This document shows, in pieces, positions 33,774 to 41,284 of a DNA stretch of 41,284 nt. The notes beneath the pieces were generated by a model. That model searched no databases. It was given only the letters and a program-made list of their open reading frames with translations, and had not been told where the DNA came from. The stretch's first letter is position 1, and the number at the start of each line of letters is the position of its first letter. Position numbers and translations under genes: made by a program. Origin of the DNA: Helicobacteraceae bacterium (lineage in GTDB: Bacteria; Campylobacterota; Campylobacteria; Campylobacterales; Sulfurimonadaceae); contig JAQIBF010000022.1 of NCBI GenBank assembly GCA_027859195.1, positions 1 to 41,284 on the forward strand. Direction: 5' to 3'.

Positions 33774-36086
33774 TTACCCAGCAGTTGTAGTCTGAGTTGT
33801 CTGCGCTGCATTATCAGTATCGATACCGATAAGACCTTCACCGATACCTTTTAGATATGCAAGTGCTGCAGCTGTTTGTTCAGGGCTTACAACACGGATT
33901 TTGTAGACATAACGAGTTGCAACAAGATTACCGTCAGTATCTTGAGCGATCATTGAGTTATCAACAAGTTCGATACTACCAAACTCTAATGTTTGTGCGA
34001 GGTTAGCTTCTGTTGATACAAAGTAGACATCAACATAACCTGCATCGAAACTTAGGTCGATTGATTGATAGTCTGTTTCCTGCACAGCATTTGGAAGTTG
34101 TAACCAGTCAATCGCCATCATCCAACTTGGAACATAAGCGCTGACAACACCATCTTCAGATGGGTAAAAATAGTTTCTTACAAGGTCTATCGTACTTAAA
34201 TCAGCTAACCATTTTGCATCAACAATATCGTTCCAGTATGCAGTTACACCATCTGTTGCAGCTGTATAGGCGAAATTCCAAGTGATCACAGAAAATGCAG
34301 GCAGAGAGAAGGCTGCTTCTGCTTCATCCATCGTGTACGAAGTGTTGACATCGTGTTGCGTGTTATAGATGTCTTCACGAATAGCAAGCTCAAGCAGACC
34401 GTGGAACCCTTTGACTGTCTCACCTGAGGTAATAACGGTCGTCAAGTTGGAATCAGGAGAACCAACAACAGTGTCATAGGCTTTCAAGGCTTCGTTGTTG
34501 AAATATGTAATAAAATCCTGATCTGAATAGAAAACACCAATTAGGTCTGCACCGTCCCATGCTGCAATTACTACGTCCAGAGTATCGCTGATCCAGTCAG
34601 AACCTAGTGTGCCAAGACCAGCAGATCTGGCAGGGGAAGCTGCAGCCGTAGTGCTTGAGTCTGCAGTATAATCAGCATATAGACCTTTCGCACCGTCTAC
34701 AACACTGCCCCAAACATTGACACCGTTTTGTTCTGCCCAAAAATAACCGGCGCTCATGAACTGTGAAGCATATGCCATGTAACGCTCAGAAGGGATAAGA
34801 CCGGCAAAACCGATGAATGAGCCCGTATAGGTACCGAACCCGTAAGTGTTGATACCTTCATACATACCACCGGCGACAGAGATGATGTTGTAGTAACCCT
34901 GAACAGTGTCTTCAGAAGCGAAAGCAGTTGTTGTGTTTTTACCTAAGAAGATCTCATCCATAAACAGTGTGACGTTTGCCGCATTCGCTGTTTCTACATT
35001 TTTCATCGCTGTAACAAATGAGTCAGTTGATGTAGGTGTTCTGAACACAGCATAGAAAAACTGCTCATTCGTCAGTTCGTTAGCGTCACCATGACCAGAT
35101 GTCACATTTCCATCGACTGTTACAACGTCCCCTGTCGTAAACATCAAGCCGGCAAATTTATCGGTGCGTGCATCAACATATTTCGTCGCACTGCCAGTAC
35201 CTGGTTCAATGAAGTATGTTGTTGCATATGTTTCAAGTAAAACACCCATATAGCCTGTCGTTGAATGTTCAACAGGATTGGTGTAGTCGCCAAAGTTTTC
35301 TTCGTCGCTTGAGAGGACCATCGCATCTGTTAGACAACTATACATGGTCGAATCGATCTTTTCGAAGAAAAATTGAGCAAGATCTGGACGTTCATAGGCA
35401 AGTGCAGTGAATTTTTCACCAAACTCAGCATTTTCTTGAAGCATAGGGCACATTTTACGTGTGAGTTCCCAGTTCTCATCAAGCGCATTGATCATAATGT
35501 CTGTCATAGTTTGTGAATTACGTGCTTGGTCAAGCATAAAGACTGTAACACCGTCGGAGTTAAGGACAACATCAAACATTGCACCTGTTACTGCATCTCC
35601 AAGCGATGAATCCAGGATATCAACAAGGCCGTTTGTAATAGCATCTAAGACTGGCCCGCGGCTTGGTGCTTGATGAAATGCTTGGAGCAATGGAACAAGG
35701 TCATCTAAGACTGGCCCGCGGCTTGGTGCAGCTCCAGTTGTGCTAGAACCAATGATCGAATTTGCCATTGCTACATAAGCTTCCTGGCGAGTCGTGATAC
35801 TGTTACTGCTGTCGGCAATTAGACCGTCAACATGTTTTTGCATCTCACTGTTTGTTGCATCAAGAGCTGCAAACTTCAAAGTAAGCTCAGTTCTTATCTG
35901 TGTCTCATCAGCTGTTGCATTGTTCACTGTTTCTGAAATCAGATACGATGAGGCATTAAACCTGTCTTGAGTCGTTACACTTTCCTCACTAGTAGGCATA
36001 ACAACGTTATCCGTTGTCTCACCACAACCTTGAAGCAGTAGACCTGCTACAAGAATTGATCCTGCATAGTGTTTCCAATTTGTCAT
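33774..36086 (-). CDS. Large lipoprotein of unknown function
   Basis: A 770-aa exported lipoprotein. The N-terminus ends in the lipobox LLLQGC, with Cys at about residue 21 followed by Gly-Glu; with no Asp at +2 it is likely sorted to the outer membrane. The mature part is acidic, rich in Thr, Ser and Asp, and has no family I can name. A short duplicated motif APSRGPVLD occurs twice about residues 120-150, exactly 20 residues apart. A Thr/Gln-rich tail ends the protein. AAGGA precedes the ATG. It stands immediately upstream of the FadL-type gene on the same strand and may work with it at the cell surface. The 297 bp upstream (36087-36383) are AT-rich and show no gene. Confidence 0.8.
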   Translation of the reverse strand: MTNWKHYAGSILVAGLLLQGCGETTDNVVMPTSEESVTTQDRFNASSYLISETVNNATADETQIRTELTLKFAALDATNSEMQKHVDGLIADSSNSITTRQEAYVAMANSIIGSSTTGAAPSRGPVLDDLVPLLQAFHQAPSRGPVLDAITNGLVDILDSSLGDAVTGAMFDVVLNSDGVTVFMLDQARNSQTMTDIMINALDENWELTRKMCPMLQENAEFGEKFTALAYERPDLAQFFFEKIDSTMYSCLTDAMVLSSDEENFGDYTNPVEHSTTGYMGVLLETYATTYFIEPGTGSATKYVDARTDKFAGLMFTTGDVVTVDGNVTSGHGDANELTNEQFFYAVFRTPTSTDSFVTAMKNVETANAANVTLFMDEIFLGKNTTTAFASEDTVQGYYNIISVAGGMYEGINTYGFGTYTGSFIGFAGLIPSERYMAYASQFMSAGYFWAEQNGVNVWGSVVDGAKGLYADYTADSSTTAAASPARSAGLGTLGSDWISDTLDVVIAAWDGADLIGVFYSDQDFITYFNNEALKAYDTVVGSPDSNLTTVITSGETVKGFHGLLELAIREDIYNTQHDVNTSYTMDEAEAAFSLPAFSVITWNFAYTAATDGVTAYWNDIVDAKWLADLSTIDLVRNYFYPSEDGVVSAYVPSWMMAIDWLQLPNAVQETDYQSIDLSFDAGYVDVYFVSTEANLAQTLEFGSIELVDNSMIAQDTDGNLVATRYVYKIRVVSPEQTAAALAYLKGIGEGLIGIDTDNAAQTTQTTTAG
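35642..35669. repeat. 28-bp perfect repeat inside the lipoprotein gene, copy 1
   Basis: Identical over 28 bases to 35702-35729 and exactly 60 bp away, so in frame. It encodes APSRGPVLD. Bases on either side differ. Confidence 0.85.
35702..35729. repeat. 28-bp perfect repeat inside the lipoprotein gene, copy 2
   Basis: Second copy of the unit at 35642-35669. Perfect DNA identity, including silent positions, suggests a recent duplication or gene conversion. Confidence 0.85.
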
Positions 36087-36383
36087 TCATTTCCTTAACG
36101 ATGACAGACAAGATAATCCCCCTTTATAATTATTATAAAAGAGGGCTACGATGACTGTTTTTAATATTTTAAACTGCGGCCAGTATAAAAAAATATTATT
36201 TTACTAAAGCTGAATGTGTGTGATGAATTTGTGATTATTTTCATGATTTTTTCATTTTAGATATAAAAAAAGTTGATATTACCCATGTTTTTGGGGGTCT
36301 CAATGAAAATTAACAGAAAATAAACAAGAAAACACAAACGTGTAGTCAGGTAACAAAAATGTGATAAATAACAGAATGTTATC

Positions 36384-38027
36384 TTATGAAGTGACGAGTT
36401 GACCTCGTTTCAGGGTGGCGATCTTGCCTCTTATCTCTCGGATCAGAAAGGATTTTTTCTCAAAAGAGTCGTGTTGTTGTGTCAACACTTTTTTGAGTTT
36501 ACGGCTGTAGTGCTGGGTCAAGAAGGTGATGAGCTCGTTGTGCAGGGACTGTTCATCTTTGAAGCTTTGTATGCCTTCGTTGATAGCAATCGCCATTAAC
36601 GAAGGATGGTCAAATTTTTGTTGCAAAACGAGGTCAAATTCATAAGGATGAAACTGCAGCATGTCGGTTGAGATATAGTCGAGTATCTGGTCACCAAGCG
36701 CCGGATGTTCGATCATACTTTTAATAAGGCATAGTTCCCAGACATCATAGGCAGTTGTAATGAGCGGGGCTCTGTTCTGGTTCTCTTGTCGCTGGGTCAG
36801 TCTAATAAGCGAAGGACTGATTGCCAGTCTGGATGCCAAAAAGCTTTTATACTCTTCTTGCAACAGCGGTGAGAGTGTTTTAAGATAACCGATACTCTCA
36901 TGCAAAGCCTGCTCTTTCGCTTTTGGATTACGAAGGTCAAAGGTTCGCAGCACTTCTTCGAGAACAAACTCTATAAAAGGTTTTGGGGCGTGGAACATCG
37001 TATTAAGCGTATCGATCTGTCCGGTGTGGACCATGTCGGCAGGGTCAAGACCCCCTTCGAAGATAACAACTCCCCCGTCAAAACCGCCTGTGCTCAAGAG
37101 TTTAGCCGCCTTTAATGCCGCAGCACGTCCGGCATTGTCACCATCATAGGCCATGATGACACGGGGCTCACCTTTGCGCAGAAGAGGAAGATGATCAGGG
37201 GTTAAGGCTGTCCCGAGGGTGGCAACGGCCTGATTGAAACCGGCTTGATGCAGCATCACGACATCAAGGTACCCTTCGGTGATAATGATCTGATGCTGTT
37301 TATAGATCGCTTGCTTGGCGAGATCATAAGCATAAAGCAGACGCGACTTGTTAAAGAGCGCCGTTTGGGGCGAATTAATATATTTGGCTTGATGCCCGGT
37401 AATGGTTCGACCGCCAAAACCGACACTGGCACCATTGGGCGCATGGATAGGGAAGATGATCCTCTCCATAAAACGGGCATATTCGCGCCCGCCTTCACTT
37501 CCGGCAACACCAAGTTCAACTGCTTCTGCCATACTGAATTGGTTCGACTTGATAAACTGGATCGTCTTAAATGAGTCCGGGGCGTAACCGATACCGAACT
37601 TCTCGATGGAGGCCATAGAGACACCGCGCTCTTGCAGATATGCTTTGGCTGTCGGCATGGTGCCCAAAAGGCTTTGGTACCATTGACTGAGTTTCTCCAT
37701 AAGCTGTGAACGCTGCTTTTGAGGATTTTTGTCGTCGGTGTAGTGCAGGGTGTAGTTATTCTGGTCTGCTAAACGTTCAATGGCTTCAGGGTAGTTTAGC
37801 TTTTCATATTCCATCACAAACTTGATAGCATCGCCGCCGGCACCGCAGCCGAAACAGTGATAGATCTGCTTTTGCGGGGAGATAACAAAACTTGGAGACT
37901 TCTCATCGTGAAATGGGCAGACGGCTTTAAAATTGGCACCGGCTTTTTTAACCTCGATGTAGTTGCTGATAACGTCTAATATGTCGACGCGGGCTTTTAG
38001 CCCTTCGATGGAGTCTTGGGAAATCAT
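36384..38027 (-). CDS. dnaG: DNA primase DnaG
   Basis: A 547-aa replication primase. N-terminal CHC2 zinc finger with Cys37, His40, Cys58 and Cys61 (CPFHDEKSPSF, HCFGCG), then the catalytic core with TOPRIM motifs EGYLDV and AYDGDNAGRAAALKA, and a C-terminal helicase-interaction region that is shorter and divergent. It makes RNA primers at the fork. It is divergent from rpsU instead of following it as in the classic rpsU-dnaG-rpoD operon. Confidence 0.97.
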   Translation of the reverse strand: MISQDSIEGLKARVDILDVISNYIEVKKAGANFKAVCPFHDEKSPSFVISPQKQIYHCFGCGAGGDAIKFVMEYEKLNYPEAIERLADQNNYTLHYTDDKNPQKQRSQLMEKLSQWYQSLLGTMPTAKAYLQERGVSMASIEKFGIGYAPDSFKTIQFIKSNQFSMAEAVELGVAGSEGGREYARFMERIIFPIHAPNGASVGFGGRTITGHQAKYINSPQTALFNKSRLLYAYDLAKQAIYKQHQIIITEGYLDVVMLHQAGFNQAVATLGTALTPDHLPLLRKGEPRVIMAYDGDNAGRAAALKAAKLLSTGGFDGGVVIFEGGLDPADMVHTGQIDTLNTMFHAPKPFIEFVLEEVLRTFDLRNPKAKEQALHESIGYLKTLSPLLQEEYKSFLASRLAISPSLIRLTQRQENQNRAPLITTAYDVWELCLIKSMIEHPALGDQILDYISTDMLQFHPYEFDLVLQQKFDHPSLMAIAINEGIQSFKDEQSLHNELITFLTQHYSRKLKKVLTQQHDSFEKKSFLIREIRGKIATLKRGQLVTS

Positions 38028-38048
38028 GGCCGTATAATAGTTGATTTT

Positions 38049-38070
38049 GGGTTAGTTCCGGGTTAGTTCC
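38049..38070. repeat. 11-bp tandem repeat between dnaG and rpsU
   Basis: GGGTTAGTTCC occurs twice head to tail, about 20 bp upstream of the dnaG start. It could be a regulator binding site or a slippage product. Confidence 0.5.
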
Positions 38071-38205
38071 GGACAGAGAATGTTTTTCGAAGAATGTCGT
38101 CACAGTATTCGTGCAAGGTAGAAGAAATGATTCGCCGCAGTATAGATTAATAAACTCTTCGTTATACTTCGCGTCCAAATTTTAAAAAGAAAGTAGGTGA
38201 TGTGA

Positions 38206-38418
38206 ATGCCTGGTATTATACTACGTTCGGACGATAACTTCGACGCTGCATACCGCCGTTTCAAGAAGCAGACTGACCGTAACTTAATCGTTACAGAAGC
38301 TCGCGCTCGTCGTTTCCACGAAACAGCGACTGAGAAACGTAAAAAGGATAAGATCAGTGCTCGTAAGAAGATGCTTAAACGTCTTTTCATGATGCGCCGA
38401 TACGAATCACGCCTCTAA
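38206..38418 (+). CDS. rpsU: Ribosomal protein S21
   Basis: A 70-aa basic protein with the S21 pattern: [20 protein letters not shown] and the [21 protein letters not shown] region (interrupted here), ending RRYESRL. Component of the 30S subunit that helps mRNA selection. The ATG at 38206 has AAGTAGGTGATG upstream, with a weak purine-rich ribosome binding site. It is divergent from dnaG and followed by a strong hairpin. Confidence 0.96.
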   Translation: MPGIILRSDDNFDAAYRRFKKQTDRNLIVTEARARRFHETATEKRKKDKISARKKMLKRLFMMRRYESRL

Positions 38419-38442
38419 GAGAATGCCTTCGGGCTTCTCTTA
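38416..38442 (+). terminator. Terminator of rpsU
   Basis: TAAGAGAA-T-GCC, tetraloop TTCG, GGC-TTCTCTTA: a strong stem with one bulged T whose 5' arm begins in the stop codon. The following T-run is poor (ATCTCTC). The stable UUCG loop makes this a clear structural element. Confidence 0.75.
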
Positions 38443-38470
38443 ATCTCTCAATACTTCAAAGTCCTACATT

Positions 38471-38869
38471 ATGATATCCTCAAAAAAAATACTTTTTATA
38501 GACGATGATAATTTTCAAACCGAAACCCGTGCGCAGCTTTTAACCGACACCCATCAACATGTTGTTGTTATTGTAGACTCATTCGAAGAGGTTGAAATCT
38601 TATACCAAAAAAATAAATTCGACATTGTTATCATTGACTTTGCCCGTGATTTTGGCCTAAAAAGTCTTCGTTACATTGAGCGTATGGATCCTATGCAAAA
38701 AATTATCACTATCTCAGAAAATGAAGAGTACAGTGAACATAAAGGGTGTGATTACTGTGTCTCACATTACTCTCGGCGTCGATTAAAACCCCCTTTCGCA
38801 TTTCTTAAATTGCTAAGGCTTGTAGAAAGTTTTGAATTGTCAATGTGCGAATTTAAAAATAAGTTTTAG
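38471..38869 (+). CDS. Degenerate response-regulator receiver-like protein
   Basis: A 132-aa stand-alone protein with a CheY-like start: KKILFIDDDNF (Asp11-13), then IVIIDFAR with a phospho-acceptor candidate Asp56, a Ser in TISENEE at the Thr/Ser position and a Lys-Pro in RRLKPPF. The second half is short and irregular, with extra Cys (GCDYCVSH), so phosphorylation is uncertain. No output domain and no kinase nearby. It could be a pseudo-receiver adaptor. The ribosome binding site is weak. Confidence 0.65.
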   Translation: MISSKKILFIDDDNFQTETRAQLLTDTHQHVVVIVDSFEEVEILYQKNKFDIVIIDFARDFGLKSLRYIERMDPMQKIITISENEEYSEHKGCDYCVSHYSRRRLKPPFAFLKLLRLVESFELSMCEFKNKF

Positions 38870-38951
38870 CTTGAGCTTTTTACACACACTTTCTATCGCC
38901 TCATAAGTCATTCTTCGCTAAAATATCGTAATTATAAAGCGAAGGTTTTTC

Positions 38952-40118
38952 ATGCTATTTTCAGCCCCACTCAAAAGTAATTCTAAACGTGTATTGTTGC
39001 TCGGTTCCGGTGAACTTGGTAAAGAGGTTGCTATTGAAGCACAACGCCTTGGCCTAGAAGTTATCGCGGTTGATCGCTACGAGGGTGCACCTGCTCATGC
39101 TGTTGCCCACCGTTCTCATGTTGTCAATATGCAAGATGAAGAGGCGATTCTGGAGATCATTCGTCATGAAAAACCGGACTATATTTTGCCGGAGATCGAA
39201 GCGATCAGTATTTCGGCACTTTTTAAAGCGGAAGCTGAAGGCTTTAATGTTATTCCTAATGCAGATGCTGTCTCTAAAACGATGAACCGTAAAAATATCC
39301 GTACCTTTGCAGCGGAAGAGCTGGGACTTAAGACAGGTCTCTACCGTTTTGTGACGACTTTGGAGGGAATGCGCAGCGCCGGTGAAGCACTGGGATATCC
39401 GTGTGTTGTTAAGCCGGTTATGAGCTCATCGGGTCATGGTCAGTCGGTTATGCGCTCTGCAGACGACCTTGAAAACTCATGGGAGATGGCAAAAGAGGCA
39501 CGCGGCGATGCAAGTGAGCTTATCGTTGAGGCCTTTGTCAACTTTGATTATGAGATCACGATGTTAACGGCGCGTAACGGTCAAGAGACAGTTTTTTGTG
39601 AGCCTATCGGCCACGAGCAGCGTGATGGTGATTATGTCTTCTCATGGCAGCCGATGCGTATGAGCGATCTTGCGCTTAAAAGAGCACAGGAAATGGCTAA
39701 AACGATCACAGATGGTCTTGGGGGTCAAGGCCTTTTTGGTGTTGAACTGTTTGTGGAAGGTGACGAAGTCTATTTCTCAGAAGTGAGCCCGCGTCCGCAC
39801 GACACCGGAATGGTCACATTGATCACACAATCGCAGAGCGAATTTGCGCTTCACCTTCGTGCGGTGCTGGGTCTGCCGCTTGGCTTTACTTTTTACGGGG
39901 AGGGTGCTTCGGCAGCGTTTAAGTCGGAGAATGATTCCTATGCACCGGTTGTAGATGTAGCTGATGAACTCTTTACTGACAACTCGTTTGTTCGTGTGTT
40001 TGGAAAGCCTGAAGCCCATAAGGGCCGCCGTTTGGCGGTTGTTCTGGTTCTTGATAAAGTCGAAGATGCCTTAGCGCAGTCTCGTAAGCTTATCACTAAA
40101 ATCAGTGATGTGAAGTAG
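38952..40118 (+). CDS. purT: Formate-dependent phosphoribosylglycinamide formyltransferase (PurT)
   Basis: A 388-aa ATP-grasp enzyme that makes formyl-GAR from GAR, formate and ATP in purine synthesis. The N-terminal nucleotide-binding part reads [21 protein letters not shown], then [54 protein letters not shown] and a metal-binding end [26 protein letters not shown] (given in parts). Length and motifs match PurT closely. It is followed 4 bp later by a dehydrogenase gene. Confidence 0.96.
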   Translation: MLFSAPLKSNSKRVLLLGSGELGKEVAIEAQRLGLEVIAVDRYEGAPAHAVAHRSHVVNMQDEEAILEIIRHEKPDYILPEIEAISISALFKAEAEGFNVIPNADAVSKTMNRKNIRTFAAEELGLKTGLYRFVTTLEGMRSAGEALGYPCVVKPVMSSSGHGQSVMRSADDLENSWEMAKEARGDASELIVEAFVNFDYEITMLTARNGQETVFCEPIGHEQRDGDYVFSWQPMRMSDLALKRAQEMAKTITDGLGGQGLFGVELFVEGDEVYFSEVSPRPHDTGMVTLITQSQSEFALHLRAVLGLPLGFTFYGEGASAAFKSENDSYAPVVDVADELFTDNSFVRVFGKPEAHKGRRLAVVLVLDKVEDALAQSRKLITKISDVK

Positions 40119-40122
40119 TCAA

Positions 40123-41046
40123 ATGAAAATAGTTATTCTTGACGCACTTACGTTTGGTGAGACAGACCTTAGCGGGTTTAACGATTTAGGCGAGGTTGAC
40201 GTTTTCCAAACAACATCGGCTGCTGAGACTTTAGAACGGGTCAAAGATGCAGATGTTGTTGTGACTAACAAGGTTGTTATTGATGCAGAGGTGATGGATG
40301 CTTCCAGCCGTCTGAAGTTGATCTGTATTGCGGCTACCGGCATGAACAATGTCGACCTTGACCATGCTTCGAAAAAAGAGATCGCAGTCAAAAATGTGGC
40401 GGGTTATTCGACCGACTCGGTTATCCAGCACACCTTTTCAATGCTCTTCTATATGATGGGACATGCACGTTACTATGATGAGTATGTCAAGTCGGGCGAA
40501 TGGCAGAAAAGTCCTGTCTTTACTAACGTAACAAGATCATTTTCCGAGGTCAAAGGCAAAAAATGGGGGATCATCGGGCTCGGTGAGATCGGTCGCGGTG
40601 TTGCCAATATTGCTAAGGCCTTTGGTGCTGAAGTTGTCTACTATTCAACGTCCGGAAAGAATGATAATGCTGATTTTGAGAAGATCAGTTTTACAAAACT
40701 CCTTGAGACCTGTGACATTGTTACGATCCATGCACCGCTTAATGCACAGACAAAAGGGTTGATAGGTCACTCCGAACTGTTAATGTTGAAAGATGGGGCT
40801 GTTCTGCTTAACCTTGGGCGCGGCGGGATCGTGACGGAGAGTGCATTGGCCGCGATCATTGATGTCAAAGAGATCTATGTTGGTCTTGACGTACTTGAAA
40901 AAGAGCCGATGAGTACACCGCATCCGTTGATGAGTATAGAGCATAAAGAGCGTCTTTATATTACGCCGCATATAGCCTGGGCTTCTGTTGAGGCGCGGGA
41001 TAAGTTGATTGCTATGGTTATAGAGAATATAAAGAGTGCTTTTTAG
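40123..41046 (+). CDS. D-2-hydroxyacid dehydrogenase (glycerate/hydroxypyruvate type)
   Basis: A 307-aa NAD-dependent enzyme. The Rossmann motif GLGEIGRGVANIAKAFG, the NLGRGGIV segment, the GLDVLEKEP segment and catalytic-His signature ITPHIAWAS are all present. It interconverts 2-hydroxy and 2-oxo acids; hydroxypyruvate/glycerate is the most common substrate of relatives in this group. Immediately downstream of purT (4 bp), so co-transcribed. Confidence 0.9.
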   Translation: MKIVILDALTFGETDLSGFNDLGEVDVFQTTSAAETLERVKDADVVVTNKVVIDAEVMDASSRLKLICIAATGMNNVDLDHASKKEIAVKNVAGYSTDSVIQHTFSMLFYMMGHARYYDEYVKSGEWQKSPVFTNVTRSFSEVKGKKWGIIGLGEIGRGVANIAKAFGAEVVYYSTSGKNDNADFEKISFTKLLETCDIVTIHAPLNAQTKGLIGHSELLMLKDGAVLLNLGRGGIVTESALAAIIDVKEIYVGLDVLEKEPMSTPHPLMSIEHKERLYITPHIAWASVEARDKLIAMVIENIKSAF

Positions 41047-41130
41047 ACTTTTTTGTTGATTATTTTAGTTTTCTAGAGTTCATTGTTTTTAAACTTTTGA
41101 ATATGTTGGTTGTTTAAATATCCTTGACTC

Positions 41131-41175
41131 CTCTTTCTTTTTTTACGCCGCAAAAAAACGAAACCAAAAAAGTTT
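41131..41175. repeat. Hairpin of the dispersed repeat family near the window end
   Basis: CTTTCTTTTTTT, a G/C loop (ACGCCGC), then AAAAAAACGAAACC, matching the layout and tail of the hairpin at 5133-5168. It lies 85 bp after the dehydrogenase stop and may serve as its terminator. The rest of 41047-41284 shows no gene. Confidence 0.45.
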
Positions 41176-41284
41176 CCACCTTTAAAAAGTCTGAATATAG
41201 ATGGATTTACATTATTAGGTTTTCTTGCTTGAGCTGTTGATATTTCAGAAATCTATGAGGGTCATATTTTTGATTGTTTTTATA

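Noticed and set aside
1-41284. CRISPR array or insertion sequence
   Set aside because: No regularly spaced repeats with unique spacers and no transposase-like frame were seen.

Overview
The window looks like chromosome of a sulfur- or hydrogen-oxidising campylobacterotal (epsilonproteobacterial) bacterium, perhaps Sulfurimonas- or Sulfuricurvum-like. The reasons are the divergent dnaG/rpsU pair, AT-rich intergenic DNA around moderately GC-rich genes, a GAF-type NifA, tightly packed operons with ATGA overlaps, and many RND pumps. The genus is an inference.

Region 1 (1-11409) is a nitrogen-fixation accessory locus. nifA (minus strand, followed by a 41-codon small ORF) diverges from a four-gene operon: thiol peroxidase-like protein, ankyrin protein, SagB-type double nitroreductase and an unknown. 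After about 850 bp of repeat-bearing non-coding DNA comes a second, very compact operon: 2Fe-2S ferredoxin, flavodiiron protein, NifQ-like protein, a 16-codon coupling ORF, MoxR-type AAA+ ATPase, VWA/DUF2201-like protein, two unknowns, an ArsC-like nitrogenase-associated protein and a 33-aa membrane protein. Together these suggest O2/peroxide protection plus a MoxR-VWA chaperone acting on nitrogenase or its Mo supply. nifHDK is not in the window.

Region 2 (about 11437-21035) has the marks of a 9.6-kb genomic island in a tRNA-Ala(GGC) gene. A perfect 16-bp direct repeat of the tRNA 3' end lies at both edges, with arm-site-like AAAAGACCCCTA repeats inside each edge. The cargo is a DsrE-family protein, a periplasmic rhodanese and a divergent ArsR regulator around a dyad operator, a DUF3147 membrane protein, a CzcCBA/CusCBA-type metal efflux operon, a DUF302 protein and a small periplasmic protein. 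It also holds debris: a 3' tRNA-Arg fragment, a relic of a cation-diffusion-facilitator gene, a frameshifted mini membrane gene and a truncated membrane gene. No integrase gene is visible.

Region 3 (21098-36383) carries a CHASE-PAS-GAF-PAS-GGDEF-EAL protein, then a minus-strand tripartite pump operon whose outer-membrane gene encodes an N-terminal ABC-type substrate-binding domain fused to TolC. A FadL-type porin and a large lipoprotein of unknown function follow.

Region 4 (36384-41284) is housekeeping: dnaG, divergent rpsU, a small degenerate receiver-like protein, purT and a D-2-hydroxyacid dehydrogenase. The window ends in a hairpin resembling those of Region 1.
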